Shown in pieces: positions 29,333 to 40,974 of a stretch of DNA of 64,000 nucleotides. How positions within the stretch are numbered: the first letter of the stretch is position 1; each line of letters starts with the position of its first letter. The position numbers and the translations under genes were made by a program. The stretch comes from Merluccius polli (lineage: Eukaryota; Chordata; Actinopteri; Gadiformes; Merlucciidae), in NCBI GenBank assembly GCA_030340625.1, contig JAOPHQ010000578.1:58501-122500 (forward strand), in the 5' to 3' direction. The notes below the pieces were generated by a model, which did no database searches, had not been told where the DNA came from, and worked only from the letters and a program-made list of their open reading frames with translations.

Positions 29333-32300
29333 GTGAATGGCCCGGCGTTTCAGCTCCTGGCATGTCACCGGTCGCGACGGGCGCGACTGGTGACTCCCCC
29401 GTCAGCATCACCCAGTGGCCGACGGGGGAGTTGCACGGTTGGCAGCGGTCAACCGCCCCCAGGGAGCCAGGCTGCGCAAATATTCCGGGGCAACGCAGCT
29501 GGAACCTTACCTGGCGCAGTTCCGGATCGCTGCACTACATTACGGCTGGGATGGGGACGAGTCAGCCACCCAGCTTGCCCTAGCGTTGGAGGGGACGGCG
29601 GTGCAAGGCCTTCTGGACCTGGCCCCGGCAGCCCAGCGGGACCTCCAGGCCTTGACCCGGGCGTTGGAAATGCGTTTCGGGCAGCTGACCATAGCCGGGA
29701 ATTGCTAACCGGCCATGGCTGCCAGGAGGGGGAACGCTTGGGGGCTTACGCCGCGGATGTTCTGTTGTACGCCCAGCGTGGGTACCCCGCCTACCCTGTT
29801 GCGGTTAAGGAGGACCTAGCCCTACACGCCTTCCTTCGGGGACTTGCCCCGCAACGGCTAGACCCCTTCGTTCGGCGGAAAACTACGGCGGAGTGGCCCA
29901 GTGAGGGGACCACCACTCCAAAAGCCTCCCCTTCTCCATGGTCGGTGCGCTCTGGTTGGCGGCCCTGCCCGCGCCAGGGGCCTCTACCTCCACTGCAGGC
30001 TCGACGGCCAACCCTGCCAGGCCTTGGTGGACACGGGGTCGACCATCTCCCTGGTGCGTCCGGGTGTTCTTCCGGGCACCACCGGTGCACTCTCGGGGCG
30101 GTGGACGGCGACCAGCGGTCGCTTGACGACTGTGATGGGGCAGGAGGCCGGAATGAGGGGGAGGAAGCGGCTGGTCGTCCAGGTGGGTGACCAGGAGGTG
30201 ATGCATGAGTTTTGGCTCGCCGACATCCGGGACCCATGCATCATCGGCCTGGACCTGCTGATCTGTTGGGGTGCCAGGATGGACATGGCTGGAGCATTAC
30301 TGTAGGCACCGAGACCGTGGCACTCCAGTCCGGGCGGGGAGAACACAGGGGCTCTGGCGGTCAGCGGAGCAATCGCCGGGTTACGGGCCGGGTGCCCCGG
30401 CCGCGGCCCTGCAGTAAGAGCGGCCCTGTGTCTGCCGCCTCCCCTTCCCCGGAGACCGTTGAGGCTGTCCACGCGCTCTGGCTGCGCAGTGGAGTTGGCC
30501 TCGACGTGCAGCAGAGTGAACAGCTGAGGCTGCTACTCGAGGACTATGGGGACATTCTTGCAGCTTGGGATGAGGACTGCAGGTGGACCGGGCTGGTGCA
30601 GCATGCCATCGACAACGGCTCTGCCCGGCCCATCCGCCTGCAACCCCATCGACTAGCCCTGGCCAAACGCCAGGCGGCTGAGGACAAGGTCCGCGAGATG
30701 GCTGCAGCGGGGGGGTGATCGAGCCCTCGTCCAGTCCCTGGGCGGCTCCGGCCGTCCTGGTGAGGAAGAAGGACGGCAGCTGGAGGTTCTGCGTGGACTA
30801 CCGGCGCCTCAACGCAGTCACGCGGAAGGACTCGTACCCGCTCACTCGCATCTGGACTACATCGGGGGGTCTAGCTGGTTCAGCTCCCTGGACCTGCGTA
30901 GCGGCTACTGGCAGGTGGAGCTGGACCCCGAGGCCAGACCAAAGACTGCGTTCACCATCGGGCAGGGGTTGTGGCAGTTTCGGGTCATCCCGTTCGGACT
31001 GTGCAACACGCCGGCTACAATCGAGCGTATGATGGAGAGGGTACTGGCGGACGTCCCCCGGAGTCGTTGTGTCGTGTACCTGGACGACTTGCTGGTGCAT
31101 GCCCGTGACTTCGGCAGGGCGCTGGCGAACCTGCAGGAGGTTCTTGCCGCCATCCGCCGGGCCGGGTTGTGGCTGAACCCTGCCCAGTGTTCCGTGCTGA
31201 CCAGGGAAACGCTGTTCTTGGGGCACGTGGTGAGCGAGCAGGGCGTAGCCACGAACCCGGCCAAGGCGGCAGCAGTCCGGGACTGGCCGACCCCCACCAA
31301 CGCCGGCGAACTGCGGAGTTTTCTGGGTCTGGCGGGGTACTACTGCCGGTTCGTCAGGGACTTCGCCACAGTCGCCAGCCCTCTCCACCGCCTGACCGAG
31401 GCGGGCCGGCCGTACGTCTGGGACGACGCCTGCGCCACGGCTTTCGCCTGACTCCAGGCGGTCCTCACTGAGGCCCCGGTCCTGGCCTACCCCGACGCAC
31501 GTCGCCCCTTCACCGTCGACACCGATGCCACCGACGTGGGGGTGGGTGCGGTCCTCTCCCAGGGGGGGGAGGATGGGGAGCATGCGGTGGCCTACTTCAG
31601 CCGCACGCTTAGTCGGGCGGAGCGCAATTACTGCGTGACCCGACGGGAGCTGCTGGCTGTGGTTCTGGCCGTGCGGCATTTCAAACCATATCTGCATGGC
31701 AAGCGCTTCCTGGTCCGCACCGACCACAGGTCCCTCACCTGGCTCCTCATTTTTAAGAACCCTGAGGGCCAGGTGGCTCGATGGCTGGAGGCGCTGCAGG
31801 AGTACGACTTCGAGATCCAGCATTGGGCGGGACGCCTCCACAGCAACGCCGACGCGCTCTCCCGACGGCCCTGTGCAGCCCTGGAGTGTCGCTACTGCCT
31901 GCAGCAGGAGGAGCGGGCCAACGAGCGTCCGGTGGTGGCGGCTGTCCAGACCACCGGGGCTGTCCAGACCGCCGGTGATGCTGACACCAGCACGGCACAG
32001 AAAGGGCCTGCCCAGCGTTCCCACGCCCCTGCTCCAGCAGTACCTGGTGGGAGCGCCGATGGAGCGGGTGGGGGTCGACGTCCTGGGGCCATTCCCAGTC
32101 ACCGACTCCGGCAACCGCTACGTCCTCGTGGCCATGGACTACTTCACCAAATGGCCCGAGGCATATGCGGTGCCGGACCAGAGCGCCGCCACCACCGCGG
32201 AGAAGCTGGTGGAGGAGATGTTTGCCCGCTTCGGGGTTCCCGCGGAGCTCCACAGCGACCAGGGGTGGAACTTTGAGTCCTAGGTCTTTGGGGAGGTCTG

Positions 32301-32934
32301 CCGGCGGCTGGGGGTGCACAAGACGAGGACGCCGCCGCTCCACCCCCAGAGCGACGGGTTGGTGGAGCGGTTTAATCGCACCCTGGCCACCTAGCTCGCC
32401 ATCCTCACCAGCCAGCACCAGCGGGACTGGGACCGCCACCTTCCCCTGGTCCTGTGGTCCTATCGGATGGCGGTGCAGGAGACCAGTCACTGCATGCGGG
32501 CGGCCCTCATATTCGGGCGGGAGCTCCGGACACCGGTGGACTTGGTGTTCGGGTCCCCGCCCGAGCCTGAGATTGCCGGGGGTGCGGTGATGGATTACTT
32601 CCGCCGGCTGAGGGATCGCCTGCTGGTGGTCCATGACTACACCCGCCAGGCTCAGGCTGCCTCTGGGGTGAGGCAGAAGAGGGGCTACGACACTCGCTGT
32701 CGGGGACGAGCGTTCACACCCGGGGACAGGGTGTGGGTGTACTGCCCTGTGCGAAAGAGGGGGGTCTGCCCTAAGCTGCGGAGCCACTGGCAGGGGCCTG
32801 GGGAGATCCTTGGCATAGTATCCGAGGTGGTCTACCGCCTGCAGATGCCGGGACGGGGGCGTGTGGTGGTGCTGCACCGGGACAGGCTCTCGCCTGTACC
32901 GCCCCCTCGGGACCACATATTCACCATTAACTAG
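29333..32934 (+). pseudogene. Decayed GC-rich Ty3/gypsy retrotransposon
   Basis: Fragments in order: gag-like sequence (29415-29880), protease (LVDTGSTISLVRPG, about 30024; IIGLDLL), reverse transcriptase (WRFCVDYRRLNAVTRKDSYP at 30780; VVYLDDLLVHARD at 31072), RNase H (TVDTDATDVGVGAVLSQ at 31513; TDHRSLTWLL), integrase core (VAMDYFTKWPEAYAV, ELHSDQG, SDGLVERFNRTLA) and a pol tail to 32934. Several frame changes and stops are present, including TGA at 31449, TAG at 32281 and TAG at 32392. The zinc-binding part of integrase seems deleted between about 31960 and 32030. No LTRs were found. G+C content is far higher than in its neighbours. Confidence 0.85.
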
Positions 32935-33143
32935 TTGCTTATAAGCACACATATTGGCTCTTTATAAAGCACTTATTAATGCATTATTCTGCATGACCAT
33001 ATTCTACAACTACTAGGCCATTCACTTCGATATTAGAGTTTTCCTTTAATAACCTCCTAATTACTGCTTATTGATAGTAAGTAATGAAGTTGTACATAAA
33101 TTACAATCTTAGCAACTAGATAATGGTGAATATGTGGTCCCTA
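32909..33143. mobile_element. MITE with 31-bp inverted ends
   Basis: gggaccacatattcaccatt at the left and its inverse at the right, with two differences over about 31 bp, enclose 235 bp without coding capacity. It overlaps the last codons of the gypsy tail. No clear target duplication is visible. Confidence 0.7.
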
Positions 33144-34035
33144 ATCTAAAGTGTTTCACTTATTTTCTATCCTTTCTGCACAAATACACCAACAAATTCC
33201 TTCCATGTTAAGTTCGCCTGGCAATGGATTCATTTTAAAAATAAACCAAGTGTCATGCAAAGTCAAGAACAAAAAACAACCGCACAATGTTACAGTAAAA
33301 GAAAAGTTGTTTATTTTTTTTCCAAGAGAATAAAAGCATCGCATGTCTCTACACAACACCGATTTCTTTAAAATCGGTACACGGATCAGCGATGGAACCA
33401 GAACAACGATTCCACCCAATCACATTAGCCTTGGAGGTGGGATGAGTGCTTGGGATTGGCTGGACAAACCAAACGTGCATGACGGGTAAGTTTCACCACA
33501 AGTGGGCGTGTCCAATGATGATTCACTTAACAATGGTCTAACTGATTGGCAGGGGAGGAGGGGGGGGGGGAATTCATTTGAGGTGCTAAACAAAAAACAG
33601 GGTTCAGGCGTGTGGGTGGGTAGGTTGGTGGGAGAAGTTTTAACTTACAAGATGACCTCACTAGTCAGCAAATCTTGTCAGTGTCTTGTAGACGACAACA
33701 AGACAGGCCACTGAAGCCACCTCCTAGATACGAGTTTGGTTCATTTTCATAAAAAAGAAAAAAAAAAAAAACTACAAGGAAGAAGACGAATTTCAGCCAA
33801 ATTAAGACTAAAGTGAAATGAGAAAAGTTCAAAAGAAAGGGAAGGCCATACACTGTGGTACTGAGCTGTCTTCAGTGTGACTATACATTAAATATAAATA
33901 GGGACATTAAACACAGAAGAGGATCCTGAATACCGATCTCATTTTACATTCCATGCCAAAAAAGCCTGAATCGATACTAAACAAACACATAACCCTGCAG
34001 TTTGATCCTGCAGTCTGCAGGAAAACCAAACACTC

Positions 34036-34163
<128 letters not shown>

Positions 34164-34381
34164 AGGGCAGTGGGGTTTTCCCCAATAATATGAAGTCCGG
34201 TCAGTTTAGAAAGAGGCGAGTGAAATTAAGAGTGAATACATCTGTTAATTTGGTCTGATCAAGTATAGAGCAGCAGTTTTACGAATTTAGAATCTGTCCC
34301 CAGTTTGACAAAACAATGAGAGGAAAGCAGTAGTATTTTTTGGCAACCGAGTAGGTAAACTTCAACTTAAGCTCCACCAGA

Positions 34382-34574
34382 TATATGGCATGACATCACC
34401 CAGACACTGGTATGACATCATCCTGTGGTATGACCTCAGCCAGACCCTGGTATGACATCACGCAGACAATAGAATGACATCATCCTATTGTATGACCTCA
34501 TCCAGACCCTGGCATGACATCACCCAGACTCTGGCATGACATTATCCCAGACCCTAGCGTGACGACATCCTGTC
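34382..34574. repeat. TGACATCA minisatellite
   Basis: About nine degenerate 20-23-bp units of the form 'cagaccctggtatgacatcat' in direct order. Many contain TGACATCA, one base from the CRE/AP-1 palindrome TGACGTCA. Confidence 0.8.
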
Positions 34575-34884
34575 TTTTAGTGAAGTAAAGTGTCATCTCC
34601 ATGGACTTTGTTGTTTTTTCTTTTTTAAAAGCCAGTTATGATGTGATGAAGTCCGTAGGAGCAGAACGCAGTGACCCTTGACCCGGGAACGAGCGAGAGA
34701 GAGGGTAGGGAGGGGGGATTTGGGGGAGTCCTCAAAGAAGTGTGCACAGGAAGAGAAGGAGTTTGGAAAAAAAAGAAGGAAAGAAAGAAAACTCTGGGAT
34801 AAAGAGATCCGTCGGAGTAATTTGCAAATCAGACTTCATAATGTCCACGGCAGGGTCACGGCGACGCCACACGCTCCTTCTGCT

Positions 34885-37800
34885 CTAACCAAACTGGAAG
34901 AAGAAATTACCAGGACCGGCATCTGCAGAACAAACCATGAGTTAAACATCTGAACAATCCATTTGAAATGTTAGCACCGTAACAGGTTTATGTAATGTGT
35001 TGTTATTTATTTAATTAGCATCAGTGACATGATAGCAGGGCTAAGCTAGGTCCGACAGCTGTACATACTTGGGCTGGACTCAAAGTTGTACCCTCCTCCT
35101 TGTCCCCCGAAGAAGGCCCTGAAGATGTTGTTGGCATCAAAATCTGGAGGAAGAAACAGAAATGCACATATCCAAGCAGTTAATCCAATAGTCATTTGGT
35201 CAAACATATCCACAATGTTCAAATACATATACAAGTTCAAACTATGCCTTGAAAGCATGAAATCCTGAATATATATGATGATAAAATATATGATATTCAT
35301 GAACTGATTTCAGGGATAGCAGAATACATACAAAAGGGTTATGGTACTAGTTTGTTAACAGAATCAAAGTACTCATTTTGTACAAGGGTTAGGTTTGTAT
35401 CCTAAAAGTTGACTGGTCATATTGTCGTTCAGAGAGCTCTGTGTCAAAGGCCGAAATTAGGTATGGGCAGGGGTGGCCAATGCCTAACCAAATATTCAAA
35501 CTGACCCCCCAGATCCCAAGTCCAAGCGAGAAAAATAACATTGAGAAAAGACACAGCGAATAGCTAGCAGCCTATTCAAAGCATTGGGCTGATTACTTGT
35601 GTCGAAAGCCTCTCCCCATGTCCCCAAACTATAAAATACAAATTATCTAAAATATATCTAACATTTTACAAAAGTACATTGTTGTTTGGATTTATTGCTG
35701 CATTTCATTTTTCAAAACATCTGCGAATCTTTTCATACTTTTCCTTTCGCTGTTCGTGAGGTTTTCACGTTGCAACTGGTGGTTAGGTGACTGAAATGTT
35801 GACATGGTGAACAATTTACGGGAGCAAACTATGTGCTTATACTAAACCTGCAAAACATGATCTGATTGATAGTGAGACTTGACTCACTATCCCTAATGTC
35901 ATTCGCAGTCTCTCTCTCTCTCTCTCTCTCCCTCTCCCCCCCCCCCCCCCAATATAAACTATTTCAAAGCCCTAAACAATCCAATACTGCATATTTAAAA
36001 TTTTGCCCGATAAACACCCCCACCAAAATGGTACATTCCACTGAACGCACCAACAAAACCCCTTTAAACTAAAGGCGCAATGGTAGCGCCCACCCAGCAC
36101 TCGCGAGGAATAATTGAAGAGAATGTCTGACCTCCCCCTCCACCACAGCCTCCGTCGTCGTCGAGGTCGTGACCGCTGTCATAGCGACCCTTCTTCTTGG
36201 AGTCCGACAGCACCGTGAAGGCCTCGCCCACCTCCTTGAACTTCTTCTCCTCCTCCTTCTGCACCTCCTTCGTGGCGGCGCAGTGGCGGTCTGCCGGGGA
36301 ATGACAAGGTGTTGGGAACGTTACGCTACGTGAATGAACAACATACATCCAAGCCTAACCCCTACACCTTAAACCGCTAAACCCTCAGAGCTTAACCCCT
36401 ATGGCCAACCAGTTAGAGACTAAGAGCCAAATGTTTTACTGTGTTACTGCAAAGAGCCACATCATACACGCACACATGAACATCCCCCCTATCCCTTCCT
36501 CACTTACACACACGCTCGCGATTGGGGGGGGGTGGGGAGGCGGGCGCAATAGTAACACACCGCGGACCTACCGGACCTACGGCGATGGTAACACTCCGGC
36601 CGGGGGGGGGGGGGGGGGGGGGGGGTGCGCGCGCGCAATAGTAACACACCGCGGACCTACGACCGGGGGAGGGGTTACTAGTTTGCATGCCTGCGATTAA
36701 TATCGGGTGTTAGCGGGTTTACATAGGGTTTTTTTGGGCAGTGTGAAAGGGGCTATACACAACACAACATTATATATGAACGTAAGAGCCGCATGAAACC
36801 AGGCAAAGAGCCGCATGCGACTCGGGAGCCGCGGGTTGGCCACCCCTGCCCTAGCCCTCATAGCTTAAATTCCCAACCCGTCATCCAAAACCATAACACT
36901 TGACCCTAAAGCCCTAACAGCCGACCCTCAACCGGGAAGCCTAACCCATCCATAAAAGATGGCGGCCACTTTGCAAATCCATGAATAGAGAAACCTGATG
37001 AACACCACCGTTTATAGCAGTCCATCAGTGTTGTAGTCAAGTCACTATGCCTCGAGTCCGAGTCCAGGCTCGAGTCTCCAGTGTACGAGTCCGAGTCAAG
37101 TCCAAGTCATAAAAAAAAAATCTGAGTCGAGTCCGAGTCGAGTCCACTACTCATACGAGTCAAGTCCGAGTTGAGTCCCTGTTGATCCACATCGAGTCCG
37201 AGTCGAGTCCGAGTCAGCACTAAAGTAAGCACCAACACACCTGTACCCCCCTCCATATCTTGAAATGTGGTATCTCCCAGCCCCCCCTGATGAGACGACG
37301 GCGGTCAGAGCAGGGTCATTATTGTTATTAGCGTGATTTGTTTTGCTGAGCTAATTAACTACAATGAAAAGGAAGCAGAGAACTTTCTCAGAGAGATTTT
37401 TCTCCATTTTAAAACAAGTGAAAACGTACCTGAGGACCACTATGGGGCAATTACAGACTGACGCACCTTATGTTAATGGCTGTTGAGCCTGCTGTCATGA
37501 AATCACTGGACCCAGATGAACTTGTTAATGACTTTGCCGGTTTGAGGCCTCGGCGTTATCCACTGATGGATTAATTATGCAAGTTGATCTTAAGGTAAGA
37601 TACATCACCCGAACCTCTTATAAATCTGTTTAAGGGAAATATGATTTTTCTCTCTCTTTCTCTCTTCTTCTCCCTCCCTCCCTCTCCTCTTTGCATTTGG
37701 ACTTTAACAGTTTTACCTGGTATGTTCATGTGATATTGTTGCAATTATATAGTGAATGAAGTGAACAGAATGAGTGAAATTGCGTTTTTTTCAGAAAGGC

Positions 37801-40800
37801 TAGGCGCATTTGACTGAATTGAGAACTGTGAACATGACATGACGTTAAGTGTGATGTATGACATGAAGCAGTAACATTCCCTTTCACTAAAATCATATAC
37901 CAAATTATAGAATAATGGCATATTACAATTATAGCCTAATGACTCGAGTCCCTAATGCACGAGTCCGAGTCAAGTTCGAGTCATTCAGTGCTCGAGTCCA
38001 AGTCAAGTCACGAGTCTCTAAATTTAGCTCACGAGTCGGACTCGAGTCCGAGTCCCGGACTCGAGTACTACAAGACTGCAGTCCATCAATGTTTTTGAAG
38101 ATCTTACAACACCTCCATTCTGTTTGTGTCATAACCAACCAAAAACAAGAAAAACATGCATACTACTTTTCATGAACTTTCTTAGACTAATGATGCTTTG
38201 GTGCACAATTTCCATATTGGACTAACCTTACTTACAACAAGTGTACAAGCATTGTGTTATATAAACCCAATTGAAATGGATAGGGTCCTGGGTCCTGACG
38301 GCCATATAAAAAGGTACAGCTTGTTTGGGCATTCAGAGTGAATGACTGAGTACGTGTGTGTACCTGGGTGGTGCATAAGGGCTCGTTTGTGGTAGGCCTT
38401 CTTGATCTCGTCCTCGGTGGCGTTCTTGCCCACACCGAGCACCTTGTAGTAGTCTTTCCTCTTGCTCTTCTTCAGCTCCAGCTGGGACGCCTTCAGCAGC
38501 TGCTTGTGTTCTGAACACATACAAGAACCAACGACAGAGAGAGAGGAAACTGGGTTCTATTTGGATGGATGGACATCCATCTATTGGATGTCATTTGCGT
38601 GAAGATCAAGGAATATTATCAAGAAAACCAGCTTCTTCATCATAATAAAGACAAAAATGACCATGCAGGTACACACATGAAAATTGTAGCCCCTACTACC
38701 TAATGTAATCAATGCGCACTCCCTGTCAAATAAATAAATGAAATGAGATGCATTTAACTCTAATCCAATAGTGATATGCCCAATAGTTATTAATCCAAAA
38801 ATAAAAACAGACCTCTGGGGTAGGGTAGCCATGGCGGCTAGCAAAGTCAGCACTAGCCACACTGCTAACTCTCTACTGCATGGACAGCTTACCTTTAGTT
38901 TTCTCTGTCTGGTAAACTTTTTCGTAGTCCCGCACTGCTTCTTCATACTGTTCAGTGTCTGTGTAGCTAGAAGGAACACACAAAAATCACAACACTTCCC
39001 AGCCTTTTTTTTTTGCCCGTGCGCCCAATTTTAGGTCTGACCGCAACTTCCCAAACACATTGTTTTACCCCAATCAACAACATCTACCTGTAAAATCCAT
39101 GTCCCTGTGAACTTATGCGCATTGCACCCCACTAAGTGATTAGCTAAAAATCTGAAATGCACCATCAATTATCTTGCGGTTATAATTCGGCAATCGGCCG
39201 TGAACCCATATGCATAAACCAGGTGACCCCACTAAGCAGGGTCCCTGACCCCTATGTTGGCCAACGCGGCACTGAACCCCGTCACCGTGGGCTGGGTAAC
39301 GTACCACTGGGCTCGTCTCAAGTAGGCCTTGATGTACGTGGGGTCCAGCTTGATGGCGCTGGTGCAGTCCTCAATGGCTTGATCCAGTTTAGTCAGCTGG
39401 TGAGAACATAGGATCCAGTGAATATATATATATATATATATCAGAGGTTGTGCTAGACTTTTTCATTGTCCGTAATTTTGACTGACAGGGTCATAAAAAT
39501 CCCGTCATAATCTATTTTTACCGGTCACTTTAATTTTTTAAATGATAATGACATGTTCAATAGCATTTAATTTTAATTCATTTTTAATTAATATTCAGTC
39601 CAAACAAGCTGAACAAATAATCCACACCGTGGATACACACATCAAGCAGAAGAATATGTAAGAATATCGGCCGCCAGGTGATTCGCGTATAGTGGGGCTT
39701 GACGTGATTCATCACCACAATGCGGGCGGGAGCTAGTTGATCCACTAGTCAACACGCGGGAGCTAGTTGATCCACTAGTCAACACGCCCCCAAGTGAACG
39801 AGTTTTCAAGGTGGCGCGATGTCGCGGATAATTCGCGTATAGTGGGGCTTCGGGTTGTGCCGATGGACGATGTCCTCGTCCAGCGTGATGGCTGACTGAC
39901 ATCACGATGGAGAGCCACCATCGTGATGCCACGCCCCCCTCGTCCGACACACACTAATCCTATAGTCTCTTCTATAGTTATTACCTAAAAACTTTGCAGG
40001 GATTGCTCTGTAAATAAATTGAAAATATAACTAATGGTCCATATAAAGTGCTGTAAGTTAACTAGGGCTGCCCCCTGATAGTCGGCTTAGTCGAATACGT
40101 TTTCATTAGTCGAGCAAAAAGTAAAACATAAAAATAGGAAGGCATGAGCATCGCAAACCGAATACATCCGTGGTCGCAACAAGCCCTGATTTAACTAATC
40201 GCTGCAGGCATACTGACCAATACACCTGGGCAGGTAAACACCTAGGCAGGTAGACACCGCTAGACACACGGGACTCATACCGGTGATCGCGGCTTTAGTT
40301 CCCCGTGTCTGATCGCTGTAATTCGGAGCGTGAATATCGGTTGAATATCTAATATCTTTCTAACTTTAAAAAACACTTTAGTATGTTTTAAAACGATAGT
40401 CGCACATCCCTAGTAACTACGCCCGTGACGTACACCCTCCCGGACTCCGCTATTAACATGAACCGCTCCGCCGAAGGAGCCGCACATCCACACGCACCGG
40501 ACACCAACATACAAACAAACGTGTTCCATTTGATTGCCTTTAAATAAAGTTATGTGCAGTTATACGGTAAATACGATTATTAAAAGTGTTGGTCCATGCC
40601 GTTAATAGGCGGCCTGCTTCGTGGGCCGTCTATTAACGCCCCCCGCCCCCCCCCCCCCCCCCCCCCAGCGACAATATCATCGTCCATCACGATGTTTTAC
40701 TGTAAACATCGTCAACTGCCAATTTAAGGGCCATCGCCCAACCCTAGCTTCTAGGTTCCTTGTTTCTTTCTTCTTTTCGACTTTTCTTCTTCTACAAGAG

Positions 40801-40943
40801 CCAAAAAATATGCTCATCGCCACCAAGTGGTCAGGGTGTGAAATGCAATCTGTCAAAATGACGGACGGCCCTCAGATTTTTCCGTCACCGTTTTAAAAAA
40901 AACGGTCAATGACGGAAAATATTCGGTTAACGCGACCCCTGAT

Positions 40944-40974
<31 letters not shown>

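Noticed and set aside
30798..32114. A 438-codon open frame on the minus strand
   Set aside because: It lies antisense to the gypsy reverse transcriptase/RNase H/integrase. Its length comes from high G+C content, and no domain is visible. The same holds for the minus-strand frame at 31753-32952.
35046..35143. DNAJC7 ending at SPSMYSCRT in exon 13
   Set aside because: gtatgt inside this frame is a good donor, and a 38-nt exon at 34885-34922 restores the conserved GPGNFFFQFG end with correct phase.
35468..36848. One hAT element containing DNAJC7 exon 12
   Set aside because: The ends match in sequence but the flanking octamers ggtatggg and ccctagcc do not.
40059..40748. A clean nested hAT element (tagggctgcccc ... 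caaccctag)
   Set aside because: The two ends differ in sequence and no 8-bp duplication is present; it is more likely composite debris.
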